NCBI RefSeq assembly: GCF_014334015.1
Contig: NZ_CP060488.1
Span: 3,926,501 to 3,990,500 of the forward strand
Direction: 5' to 3'
Length of the DNA stretch: 64,000 nt
Source: Bacteroides sp. M10
GTDB lineage: Bacteria > Bacteroidota > Bacteroidia > Bacteroidales > Bacteroidaceae
Position 1 is the first letter of the stretch; each line of letters opens with the position of its first letter. This document shows, piece by piece, positions 55,389-63,548 of this stretch. Both the position numbers and the translations under genes were made by a program. Under the pieces are notes generated by a model. The model did no database searches, was not told the origin of the DNA, and worked only from the letters and a program-made list of their open reading frames with translations.

Positions 55389-56813
55389 ATGTATAATAAA
55401 TGGATAAAGATAATCGTAATGCTCACCGCATGGGGAGGGTTCATGGCGTTGAGTTCGTGCGAAGATGATCTTACGGCATATACGGTGGACAAAGACCGCT
55501 ACGAAGTGAACGAGCATCCTTGTGCATTCCTGCGCAATGTGCAGGGAGATGGAAAGAATCTAATCGATCTTTACAATGCTGAAGGAGAACAAGTGGAGCT
55601 GAACATCCAATTAACGAAACCTGTGACTGCTGATACAAAATGTACACTGATTGCAGACGAATCGTTATTGATTAATTACAATCAGATACATGGAACGGAC
55701 TTTGCCATATTTCCCATTGTACAAGTAGTCTTCGAGAATGGAAAAGTGGTAACTGTTGAGGCCGGAAATTTAGTATCTGAATCAGTGAAAATTAAGTTAG
55801 AAGCAAGAGAATCACTGGAAACAGGCAAAACGTATGTACTTCCTATCCGCATTGAATCAGCTTCCGACATAGCTCTGTCTGAAGATAGAGATACTTATTA
55901 CTATTTAATTAAGGCACAGGGAGACCGCATCAATCCGCAAAAGGATCCTGATGTAAAAGTGATGAGTTGTTTTGGATTAGACTGGGAGAATCCGTTGATC
56001 CATACGCAGATGTTCTTGAAAAAAAGTGGAAAACCATTGTTCGACATTGTGTGTCTCTTTTCAGCAGGTATTAACTATAATGCTGAAACAGGACAAGCCT
56101 ATGTATACAAGAATCCTAATATTGTCCATTTGTTGAATAATCGTGATAAATATATTAAGCCTTTGCAGGATATGGGCATCAAGGTGGTCATGGGGCTTTG
56201 TGGTAATCGAGATTTTACAGGATGCGGATCTATGTTGCCAGAGGCTTGTAAACAGTTTGCCCGTGAATTGAAAAATCTTTGTGATCAATACGGACTGGAT
56301 GGTGTCTTGTTCGATGACGAATATTCTTCTTATGGAGTAGACATAAAACCTGGATTCTCATCATATGCGTCAAGTGCCAATGCTTCACGTTTATGCTATG
56401 AAACTAAAAAGCTAATGCCTGACAGGCTTATTATTCCGTTCTTATGGGGATCGATGAGCTATCTTCAATCAGTAGATGGCATGACACCAGGTGAGTATTG
56501 CGATTATTTCTTCCCTAATTATAATTTATATCCTTCTGCTGCAGGTGGAGCTCAAATGAAGCAGATGGGAGCAGGTTCGCAAGAGTTGACTGGTTATCAA
56601 TGGTATGCCAGAAATTATGGAGATTTAAGTAGAGTAAATAGTAGAGGCTATGGGCTCACTACTGTTTTTGGTATGGGACCCTATCAGGAAGAACGTAAAT
56701 CAGGCTCGTGGTTGCCGTGGAGTACACAGAAAAAGAGTTTAGATATTATCGCTCGTGATATATTCGACGATGAAGTTGTATGTGACGAGGTCATGATCAG
56801 GAAAGATTGGTGA
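55389..56813 (+). CDS. EndoH-like GH18 endo-beta-N-acetylglucosaminidase with N-terminal DUF1735 domain
   Basis: 474 residues. Lipobox ALSSC then EDDLTAYTV, surface type. Residues about 45-175 are a DUF1735 domain; the GH18 barrel follows (about 190-470). Active-site motif DGVLFDDEYSSYG: D304, D309 and E311 are kept, while the second Asp of DxxDxDxE is Leu307. EndoH-type enzymes read DGVDFDDEY at this site and cut high-mannose N-glycans, so activity is likely but the Leu change is noteworthy. The order SusC-SusD-GH18-like-DUF1735/LamG-GH18 matches known high-mannose N-glycan loci of Bacteroides. A terminator follows the gene. Confidence 0.84.
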   Translation: MYNKWIKIIVMLTAWGGFMALSSCEDDLTAYTVDKDRYEVNEHPCAFLRNVQGDGKNLIDLYNAEGEQVELNIQLTKPVTADTKCTLIADESLLINYNQIHGTDFAIFPIVQVVFENGKVVTVEAGNLVSESVKIKLEARESLETGKTYVLPIRIESASDIALSEDRDTYYYLIKAQGDRINPQKDPDVKVMSCFGLDWENPLIHTQMFLKKSGKPLFDIVCLFSAGINYNAETGQAYVYKNPNIVHLLNNRDKYIKPLQDMGIKVVMGLCGNRDFTGCGSMLPEACKQFARELKNLCDQYGLDGVLFDDEYSSYGVDIKPGFSSYASSANASRLCYETKKLMPDRLIIPFLWGSMSYLQSVDGMTPGEYCDYFFPNYNLYPSAAGGAQMKQMGAGSQELTGYQWYARNYGDLSRVNSRGYGLTTVFGMGPYQEERKSGSWLPWSTQKKSLDIIARDIFDDEVVCDEVMIRKDW

Positions 56814-56862
56814 TAGATGGTAAATCGAATTGAAGGGTAGGATTAGTAATTTAATCTGAATG

Positions 56863-56907
56863 AAAGTCCCGTGAGTAGAGAATACTTCTATCTTACGGGA
56901 CTTTTTT
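56863..56907 (+). terminator. Intrinsic terminator after the PUL B operon
   Basis: AAAGTCCCGT (56863-56872) pairs with ACGGGACTTT (56895-56904), followed by T residues to 56907. It separates the EndoH-like gene from the second GH3 gene, which may therefore have its own promoter. Confidence 0.85.
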
Positions 56908-57028
56908 ATCATAATCCCATAGAGCCTTTTTAAAAAGGGAGAAAGCTGATTAATAACGGAGATATAATGAAAATAAAAAGTTACTTTGTTGTTTGTAGAA
57001 AAAGAACTGACTTACATTAAGAAATACA

Positions 57029-59377
57029 ATGAAATATATTTTTATTATTTTATGGATATGTGTTTGGGTGACATGTACTCCTATTTTTGCACAGCAGGTT
57101 TCTGTTTTGACTTATCAAAACCCTAATTTATCAATAGATATAAGACTCGCAGACTTACTTTCCCGCATGACTCTGGAAGAAAAGGTTGGCCAGTTACTTT
57201 GTCCTTTAGGTTGGGAAATGTATGAAATCCATGGTAGTGAGGTTTATCCTTCCGGAAAGTTCAAGCAATTGATTAAAGAAAGAAATGCCGGAATGCTTTG
57301 GGCAACTTATCGTGCTGATCCCTGGACAAAGAAAACATTGGCTAATGGCTTAAATCCAGAATTGTCAGCGAAAGCCGGAAATGCATTGCAAAAGTATGTG
57401 ATGGAGAATACCCGTCTGGGAATTCCGATGTTTTTAGCGGAAGAAGCCCCTCATGGGCACATGGCAATTGGTGCTACAGTTTTTCCTACGGGTATCGGAA
57501 TGGCAGCTACCTGGTCACCGGAATTAGTAAAAGAAGTTGGTCAAGTTATCGCTAAAGAAATTCGTTCCCAAGGTGGGCATATTAGTTACGGTCCCGTACT
57601 TGATCTGACCCGTGATCCCCGTTGGTCCCGCGTGGAAGAAACATTTGGTGAGGATCCTGTGTTGAGTGGTATTTTAGGGGCGTCTATGGTTGACGGTTTA
57701 GGTGGAGGTAATCTATCACAAAAATACGCTACCATAGCTACCTTGAAACATTTTTTGGCATACGCTGTACCGGAGGGTGGACAGAATGGTAATTATGCTT
57801 CAGTCGGTATTCGTGATTTGCATCAGAATTTTCTTCCTCCTTTTCGTAAGGCAATAGATTCAGGGGCATTGTCTGTAATGACTTCATACAATTCGATAGA
57901 TGGGATACCTTGTACGTCGAACTATTATTTGCTGACTCAACTCTTGCGTAATGAATGGAAGTTTCGTGGCTTTGTAGTTTCCGATTTATATAGTATTGAA
58001 GGGATTCACGAAAGCCACTTTGTTGCTTCAACCAAAGAGAATGCAGCCATACAATCTGTAACGGCTGGCGTTGATGTTGACTTGGGTGGGGATGCTTATA
58101 CCAACCTTTGTCATGCGGTTCAATCCGGACAAATAGATAAGGCTGTGATTGATACGGCTGTCTGCCGGGTGTTACGGATGAAGTTTGAGATGGGCTTGTT
58201 TGAGCATCCTTATGTGGATCCGAAAATTGCTGCTAAAACAGTACGCCGTAAAGAACATATCGAACTGGCACGTAAAATCGCACAGTCTTCCATAACACTT
58301 CTCAAAAATGAGAATTCAATTCTTCCTTTAAGCAAGACGATAAATAAGGTGGCGGTAATTGGCCCTAATGCTAACAATCGATATAATATGTTAGGGGACT
58401 ATACAGCCCCGCAGGAAGATAGTAATGTGAAAACAGTTCTTGATGGAATTCTAACAAAATTATCTCCTTCTCGTGTGGAATATGTACGAGGCTGTGCTAT
58501 TCGTGATACTACAGTGAATGAGATAGAACAAGCAATTGAAGCTGCCCGTCGCTCCGAAGTTGTAATTGTGGTTGTGGGTGGTTCCAGTGCCCGTGATTTT
58601 AAAACGAGTTATAAAGAAACAGGTGCGGCTGTAGCTGAAGAGGGTAGTGTAAGTGATATGGAGTGTGGAGAAGGATTTGACCGTGCCAGTTTATCCTTAC
58701 TTGGTAGACAACAAGAACTATTGGAATCTTTGCAAAAGACAGGTAAGCCTTTGATTGTCGTTTATATTGAAGGTCGTCCTTTAGAAAAGAATTGGGCTTC
58801 GGAATATGCTGATGCACTACTGACTGCTTACTATCCGGGGCAGGAGGGTGGAAATGCCATAGCGGATGTTCTCTTTGGAGATTATAATCCTTCCGGACGT
58901 TTGCCAATCTCCGTTCCGCGTTCTGTAGGTCAGATTCCGGTTTATTATAATAAGAAAGCTCCTCGAAATCATGATTATGTGGAAGTGTCATCTTCTCCGT
59001 TATATAGCTTTGGTTATGGGATGAGTTATACCACTTTTGAATATTCTGATTTGCAGGTAGTGCAGAAATCTGCTCGTTGTTTTGAAGTCTCATTTAAAGT
59101 AAAGAATACAGGGAAGTATGATGGTGAAGAAGTATCACAACTTTATATGAGAGATGAATATGCATCAGTTGTTCAGCCGATGAAACAGTTGAAACATTTT
59201 GAACGTTTCTATTTGAAAAAAGGAGAAGAGAAAAAAGTTACTTTTGTTTTGACAGAGGAGGACTTTTTCTTGGTTAACTATACTTTGAAGAAAGTAGTAG
59301 AGTCTGGAAATTTCCATCTTATGATTGGTGCCGCTTCTAATGATATTAGGTTGCAGAATGTTATTTTAGTGGAGTAA
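57029..59377 (+). CDS. GH3 glycoside hydrolase (PUL B copy)
   Basis: 782 residues. Signal peptide (MKYIFIILWICVWVTCTPIF, cleavage near AQQ). Same domains as the PUL A GH3: barrel with KHFLAY and nucleophile region KFRGFVVSDLYSIEGI, the alpha/beta sandwich and FnIII-like end. Core nearly identical to copy 1, but the signal region and last ~55 residues differ (RFYLKKGEEKKVTFVLTEED here). Arg in KFRGF is Cys in copy 1. Lies behind the PUL B terminator. Confidence 0.93.
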   Translation: MKYIFIILWICVWVTCTPIFAQQVSVLTYQNPNLSIDIRLADLLSRMTLEEKVGQLLCPLGWEMYEIHGSEVYPSGKFKQLIKERNAGMLWATYRADPWTKKTLANGLNPELSAKAGNALQKYVMENTRLGIPMFLAEEAPHGHMAIGATVFPTGIGMAATWSPELVKEVGQVIAKEIRSQGGHISYGPVLDLTRDPRWSRVEETFGEDPVLSGILGASMVDGLGGGNLSQKYATIATLKHFLAYAVPEGGQNGNYASVGIRDLHQNFLPPFRKAIDSGALSVMTSYNSIDGIPCTSNYYLLTQLLRNEWKFRGFVVSDLYSIEGIHESHFVASTKENAAIQSVTAGVDVDLGGDAYTNLCHAVQSGQIDKAVIDTAVCRVLRMKFEMGLFEHPYVDPKIAAKTVRRKEHIELARKIAQSSITLLKNENSILPLSKTINKVAVIGPNANNRYNMLGDYTAPQEDSNVKTVLDGILTKLSPSRVEYVRGCAIRDTTVNEIEQAIEAARRSEVVIVVVGGSSARDFKTSYKETGAAVAEEGSVSDMECGEGFDRASLSLLGRQQELLESLQKTGKPLIVVYIEGRPLEKNWASEYADALLTAYYPGQEGGNAIADVLFGDYNPSGRLPISVPRSVGQIPVYYNKKAPRNHDYVEVSSSPLYSFGYGMSYTTFEYSDLQVVQKSARCFEVSFKVKNTGKYDGEEVSQLYMRDEYASVVQPMKQLKHFERFYLKKGEEKKVTFVLTEEDFFLVNYTLKKVVESGNFHLMIGAASNDIRLQNVILVE
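57155..59214 (+). repeat. Near-identical GH3 tract, copy 2 of 2
   Basis: Partner of 43990-46049. Ends sharply after ERFYL, where the two genes become unrelated at the DNA level while remaining similar as proteins. Confidence 0.9.
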
Positions 59378-59427
59378 TTTTTATTAATATCTATATTAAG
59401 AGATTTCCAGTTTCGTTTTCTCTTAAT

Positions 59428-59470
59428 AAAAAAGAGAGAATATTCCTTTTGCGGAAATATCCTCTCTTTT
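59428..59470. terminator. Bidirectional terminator between GH3 and dps
   Basis: AAAAAAGAGAG near 59428-59438 pairs with CTCTCTTTT (59462-59470), with inner AATATTCC/GGAAATAT pairing. A and T runs flank both sides, so it can stop the converging GH3 and dps transcripts. Confidence 0.8.
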
Positions 59471-59501
59471 CTTAACCTAAAACCTAAACCTTTTATTTTA
59501 A

Positions 59502-59978
59502 TTACTTGCTATTATAAGCAACCAACATCCAAACCAATTTTTCCTGTTCTTTCAGATAATCGCTCATCATCGAAACGGTTACTTCGTCCCCGGCTTGAGA
59601 AGCGATAGATAGGATCTTACGTTCTTCACCAATCAGATAGCTGATAGACTGAAGGATATTATTCAATGCTTCGTCTCCGTTGCTTACCTTATCCACTTCA
59701 TTCACATTTGCCACTTTCAGATAATCACTGAATTTATTGGCAGGAGTGCCACCCAGCATCAAGATACGTTCTGCGATTTCATCCACCTTTTCAGCCGTGT
59801 CATCATACATCTTTTCGAATTGACTGTGGAGTACAAAGAAATTATGTCCCTTGATATTCCAGTGGAAACCGCGAAGATTGGTGTAATACACTTGGAAGTC
59901 TGCTAATAGTTGTTGCAAAGATGCTACTACGTTGTTTGCTCCCGATTCGTTCAATTTGATAAATTCTAAAGTTTTCAT
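59502..59978 (-). CDS. dps: Dps-like ferritin-family protein
   Basis: 158 residues. Four-helix ferritin-like fold with the Dps ferroxidase segment RGFHWNIKGHNFFVLHSQFE and the partner motif YDDTAEKVDEIAERILMLGG. Forms a dodecamer that oxidises and stores iron with peroxide and protects DNA. Convergent with the GH3 gene and divergent from oxyR, a familiar OxyR-regulated arrangement. Its own -7 box is TATCTTTG at 60028-60035 on the minus strand. Confidence 0.92.
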   Translation of the reverse strand: MKTLEFIKLNESGANNVVASLQQLLADFQVYYTNLRGFHWNIKGHNFFVLHSQFEKMYDDTAEKVDEIAERILMLGGTPANKFSDYLKVANVNEVDKVSNGDEALNNILQSISYLIGEERKILSIASQAGDEVTVSMMSDYLKEQEKLVWMLVAYNSK

Positions 59979-60027
59979 ATTCTTCTATTTTTAATGATTT
60001 ATACTTGTTTTCTTTTTTTCTGTACTG

Positions 60028-60078
60028 CAAAGATAAGGCGTAAAATGCTTGCTGTCAAACTGAAAATTTCTATCTTTG
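60028..60078. promoter_or_regulatory. Divergent dps and oxyR promoters
   Basis: Minus strand: -7 TATCTTTG (60028-60035) with -33 TTTG (60056-60059 on the opposite strand), 20 bp apart, for dps. Plus strand: -7 TATCTTTG (60071-60078) for oxyR. The upstream regions of the two overlap, so OxyR bound here could control both genes. Confidence 0.6.
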
Positions 60079-60114
60079 CATAGATGAAATCTATAACTTA
60101 ATAAGATTTGATAG

Positions 60115-61041
60115 ATGACGATACAACAATTAGAGTATATACTGGCTGTAGACCAGTTCAGGCATTTCGCACGGGCAGCTGAATATTGTCGTGTGACGCA
60201 GCCTACTTTGAGTGCAATGATTCAGAAACTGGAAGATGAACTGGGAGTAAAGTTGTTCGATAGGACAGTACAGCCCGTTTGTCCGACAGCCATCGGACAG
60301 AAAGTGATAGACCAGGCTCGCGTGATTCTGGCGCAGGCAGCTCAAGTGAAAGAAATAATCAGTGAAGATAAACAGTCATTGTCAGGCATATTCCGCTTGG
60401 GGGTATTACCTACTATCGCTCCCTATCTGCTTCCTCGCTTTTTTCCTCAACTAATGGAAAAATATCCCGAACTGGATATTCGTGTCACGGAAATGAAGAC
60501 ACAGGATATTCAGCAGGCTTTGCATGCCGGAGATTTGGATGCGGGAATTATTGCCAGTAAACTGGAAGACACGTTCTTGACAGAAGAAACTCTTTTCTAT
60601 GAGCAATTTTACGCTTATGTGTCACGAAAAGAATCCTCTTTCAAGCATGATATGATCCGTACTTCTGATATAACAGGCGAACATCTTTGGCTTTTGGACG
60701 AAGGACACTGTTTTCGCGATCAACTCGTCCGTTTCTGTCAGATGGAGGCCGTGAAGGTTAATCAGATGGCCTATCGTTTGGGGAGTATGGAAACTTTTAT
60801 GCGAATGGTAGAAAGTGGAAAAGGAATCACTTTTATTCCCGAACTGGCAGTGGTGCAATTGACGGAAGAACAGCGGCAGTTGGTACGTCCATTTGCCATT
60901 CCCCGACCTACACGGCAAGTGGTACTGGCAACAAATAAAGATTTTATTCGCCACAGTCTCTTATGCGTCCTGAAAGAGGAAATAAAGGCGGCGGTTCCAA
61001 AAGAAATGCTTTCTTTGCAGTCTATACAATGTTTATTATAG
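60115..61041 (+). CDS. oxyR: Peroxide-sensing LysR-type regulator OxyR
   Basis: 308 residues. N-terminal LysR winged helix (MTIQQLEYILAVDQFRHFAR, RVTQPTLSAMIQKLEDELGV) and a periplasmic-binding-like sensor domain. The redox cysteines are C199 (DEGHCFRDQ) and C208 (VRFCQM), at the same positions as in E. coli OxyR, so thiol peroxide sensing is expected. Activates oxidative-stress genes such as the adjacent dps. Own -7 box at 60071-60078. Confidence 0.95.
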   Translation: MTIQQLEYILAVDQFRHFARAAEYCRVTQPTLSAMIQKLEDELGVKLFDRTVQPVCPTAIGQKVIDQARVILAQAAQVKEIISEDKQSLSGIFRLGVLPTIAPYLLPRFFPQLMEKYPELDIRVTEMKTQDIQQALHAGDLDAGIIASKLEDTFLTEETLFYEQFYAYVSRKESSFKHDMIRTSDITGEHLWLLDEGHCFRDQLVRFCQMEAVKVNQMAYRLGSMETFMRMVESGKGITFIPELAVVQLTEEQRQLVRPFAIPRPTRQVVLATNKDFIRHSLLCVLKEEIKAAVPKEMLSLQSIQCLL

Positions 61042-61211
61042 TACATTAGAGAATTCCTGCTTATCCTTTTCAATGTGGCAGGAATTTTTCTTATAATGGT
61101 AGGAGTATGAGAGAGAGGCTAGTACGGCGTAAAATACTCCTTTTTCTCATAAAGTATAATTTTCTATATTCGAAAGATACCGCAATATTAATCATAATTA
61201 TACGCATAGGC

Positions 61212-61242
61212 TTTGATTTCCGGAGTTAATTATCTACTTTTG
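61212..61242 (+). promoter_or_regulatory. Promoter of the aquaporin gene
   Basis: -33 TTTG (61212-61215) and -7 TACTTTTG (61235-61242), 19-bp spacing: full consensus match. Transcription start near 61249, 28 bp before the ATG. Confidence 0.7.
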
Positions 61243-61276
61243 AAGAATAAACAAATAAACAATTTATTGATAAAGT

Positions 61277-61957
61277 ATGAAAAAGTACATTGCAGAAATG
61301 ATTGGAACGATGGTGCTCGTCCTTATGGGATGTGGTAGCGCCGTCTTTGCTGGTGGTTTGGCTGATACAGTAGGTGCTGGTGTGGGAACGATCGGCGTAG
61401 CTTTAGCCTTTGGTTTGTCCGTAGTAGCGATGGCGTATGCTATCGGAGGTATTTCGGGATGTCACATTAATCCTGCTATTACATTAGGAGTGTTTTTGAC
61501 TGGTCGTATGAATGGAAAAGATGCAGGTATGTATATGATTTTCCAGGTAATCGGAGCTATTATCGGCTCGGCTATTCTTTTTGCTTTAGTTTCTACTGGT
61601 GCTCATGACGGGCCTACAGCGACAGGTTCGAATGGTTTTGGTGATGGAGAAATGTTGCAGGCATTCATTGCGGAAGCAGTATTTACTTTCATTTTTGTAT
61701 TGGTGGTGCTCGGTTCTACCGATCCGAAGAAAGGAGCAGGCAATCTGGCAGGACTTGCCATCGGTTTGACTCTTGTGTTGGTACATATTGTATGTATTCC
61801 TATCACAGGGACTTCAGTGAACCCGGCACGTAGTATTGCTCCGGCATTATTCCAAGGAGGAGAGGCATTGTCACAGTTGTGGTTATTCATCCTTGCTCCA
61901 TTTGTAGGAGCTGCGTTGAGTGCAGTAGTTTGGAATTATCTGGGAGATAAGAAATAA
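61277..61957 (+). CDS. aqpZ: Aquaporin (MIP family, AqpZ-like)
   Basis: 226 residues, six transmembrane helices and two half-helices carrying the NPA boxes: SGCHINPAITLGVF and TGTSVNPARSIAPALF. The Arg after the second NPA is the selectivity-filter Arg. Size and lack of glycerol-facilitator spacers favour a water channel over GlpF. Inner membrane. Single gene with a consensus promoter and a terminator behind. Confidence 0.9.
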   Translation: MKKYIAEMIGTMVLVLMGCGSAVFAGGLADTVGAGVGTIGVALAFGLSVVAMAYAIGGISGCHINPAITLGVFLTGRMNGKDAGMYMIFQVIGAIIGSAILFALVSTGAHDGPTATGSNGFGDGEMLQAFIAEAVFTFIFVLVVLGSTDPKKGAGNLAGLAIGLTLVLVHIVCIPITGTSVNPARSIAPALFQGGEALSQLWLFILAPFVGAALSAVVWNYLGDKK

Positions 61958-61999
61958 CTCTGTTAGAAGAAAGAACATAAAATATAAAGAAGAAAGTAA

Positions 62000-62034
62000 A
62001 AGGGCGGCAGTTTCACAACTACCGCCCTCTTTTG
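62000..62034. terminator. Terminator after aqpZ
   Basis: AGGGCGG (62001-62007) with AGT, loop, ACT and CCGCCCT (62022-62028 region), followed by CTTTT; A run on the left arm. Converging NigD-like gene on the other strand may share it. Confidence 0.8.
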
Positions 62035-62095
62035 CGTAATTAATATATTATATTAAAAAAGAGTGTGTTTCGCATGTTCACATTAGATTAGTCGT

Positions 62096-62818
62096 TTAAG
62101 GAAATTTTACTTCATAAGTTTTCGGCCCGCCATAAATGGTGTTGACACGAATTCTTAGTCCCTTTTTCCCCTCCATCCGGTCTTTAATCTTATCCAGTTT
62201 GAAAGACACATATCCTTCACCCAAACGTTGAGGATCATCTCCTTCACTGTTATGACGGAATTCCAGATTGATATATTCATCCTCCGCATTGCCTTCGTCA
62301 GCAGTGGGAGCGGTCTCTTCTTTGTCGTTAATCACCAGATTCAGGAAATGTTTTTTATCTTCACTATGTGTTCCGTAATATTGGAATTCAATCGTCAGAT
62401 ATTTATTATCTTTATTGATCCACATGTAAGTCGTGTTGATCTTATCATCTCCGATTTTCTCTTCGTTGTTGTCATCTTCACCCATTGTGACAATGTCTTT
62501 GGTTAAGATTGGATTGATACCTTTCACTTGAATACTAAGGTCGTATCCATTCACAGGCTCTTCCAGCTCGTTGAATATCACAAAAGCTCGTTGTCCCTCC
62601 ACCCAATCTTCATTGTTCCATCCTTGTGAGTTGCTGGGATACATTTTTTTTCCGTTATCCAAAGTGAAATAAAATTCCTTGCTATCCTGGCTAATCATAT
62701 TGATGGTGCTGATAGCCAGAAGATCGGACGAACTGTCATCGTCGTCCAAGCATGACTGGAGAATCGGCATGGTAGTCATAATAGCAAAGATAAAGGCAAT
62801 GAATTTAAATTTCTTCAT
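62096..62818 (-). CDS. NigD-like lipoprotein
   Basis: 240 residues. Lipobox LQSC followed by LDDDDSSSD, a very acidic export signal. The rest matches the NigD-like Bacteroides lipoprotein family (N-terminal small beta domain, C-terminal beta sandwich; [26 protein letters not shown]-type strands). Function unknown in general; the name comes from a bacteriocin-associated gene, with no evidence for that here. Divergent from the following sigma gene. Confidence 0.75.
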   Translation of the reverse strand: MKKFKFIAFIFAIMTTMPILQSCLDDDDSSSDLLAISTINMISQDSKEFYFTLDNGKKMYPSNSQGWNNEDWVEGQRAFVIFNELEEPVNGYDLSIQVKGINPILTKDIVTMGEDDNNEEKIGDDKINTTYMWINKDNKYLTIEFQYYGTHSEDKKHFLNLVINDKEETAPTADEGNAEDEYINLEFRHNSEGDDPQRLGEGYVSFKLDKIKDRMEGKKGLRIRVNTIYGGPKTYEVKFP

Positions 62819-62952
62819 ATACTTACTCGGTTTTAGATTTTATAATATTTGTTCTTTCTGTAGTGAAAATGCATGGGGATAGAAAATATTGCATTCGGAT
62901 CTGTTAAAGAAACAAAAGTGATAAAAGAGTTGTTCTCTCTGTGCAGTATTTC

Positions 62953-62960
62953 TATCTTTG
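62953..62960 (+). promoter_or_regulatory. -7 box (TATCTTTG) for the last sigma gene
   Basis: Matches TAnnTTTG, 33 bp before the ATG at 62994. Confidence 0.55.
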
Positions 62961-62993
62961 CTGCATTTATAAGATAAACACGTGTATAAGAGA

Positions 62994-63542
62994 ATGGAAG
63001 AAATAGAGTTGTCGGAACAATGTAGGCTGGGTAATAACCGGGCCCGCAAGGAACTGTATGAACAGTATGCGGGGCGTATGCTTGGCATCTGTCTACGTTA
63101 TACCGGCGACCGGGATACAGCCCAGGATCTGCTTCACGACGGTTTTTTAAAGATATTCGATTCGTTCGATAAGTTCACCTGGAGGGGTGAAGGCTCCTTG
63201 CGAGCCTGGATGGAACGGGTGATGGTCAACACAGCTTTACAGTATCTTCGGAAAAATGATGTGATTAATCAGTCGACACCTTTGGAAGAGTTGCCCGAAG
63301 AATATGAAGAGCCGGATGCTTCCGATGTAGAAGCGATACCACAAAATGTGTTGATGCAGTTTATTGAAGAATTACCCGCCGGCTATCGTACTGTGTTCAA
63401 TCTTTATACATTTGAAGACAAATCGCATAAAGAAATCGCACAGGTATTAGGTATCAATGAAAAATCTTCAGCTTCGCAACTGTTTCGTGCGAAGAGTGTA
63501 TTAGCAAAAAGAGTAAAAGAATGGATAATGCATAATGGATAG
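62994..63542 (+). CDS. ECF-type RNA polymerase sigma factor
   Basis: 182 residues from ATG 62994 (MEEIELSEQCRLGNNRARKE); a GTG at 62982 would add four residues. Region 2: CLRYTGDRDTAQDLLHDGFL, KIFDSFDKFTWRGEGSLRAW. Region 4: LPAGYRTVFNLYTFEDKSHK, EIAQVLGINEKSSASQLFRA. It differs from the PUL sigma factors; this type precedes membrane anti-sigma or envelope proteins, and the next gene fits. Confidence 0.9.
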   Translation: MEEIELSEQCRLGNNRARKELYEQYAGRMLGICLRYTGDRDTAQDLLHDGFLKIFDSFDKFTWRGEGSLRAWMERVMVNTALQYLRKNDVINQSTPLEELPEEYEEPDASDVEAIPQNVLMQFIEELPAGYRTVFNLYTFEDKSHKEIAQVLGINEKSSASQLFRAKSVLAKRVKEWIMHNG

Positions 63543-63548
63543 ATAGAG

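Noticed and set aside
45434..59093. Two nearly identical 164-residue minus-strand ORFs (45434-45928 and 58599-59093)
   Set aside because: They lie antisense within the duplicated GH3 genes; their similarity is fully explained by the conserved sense gene.
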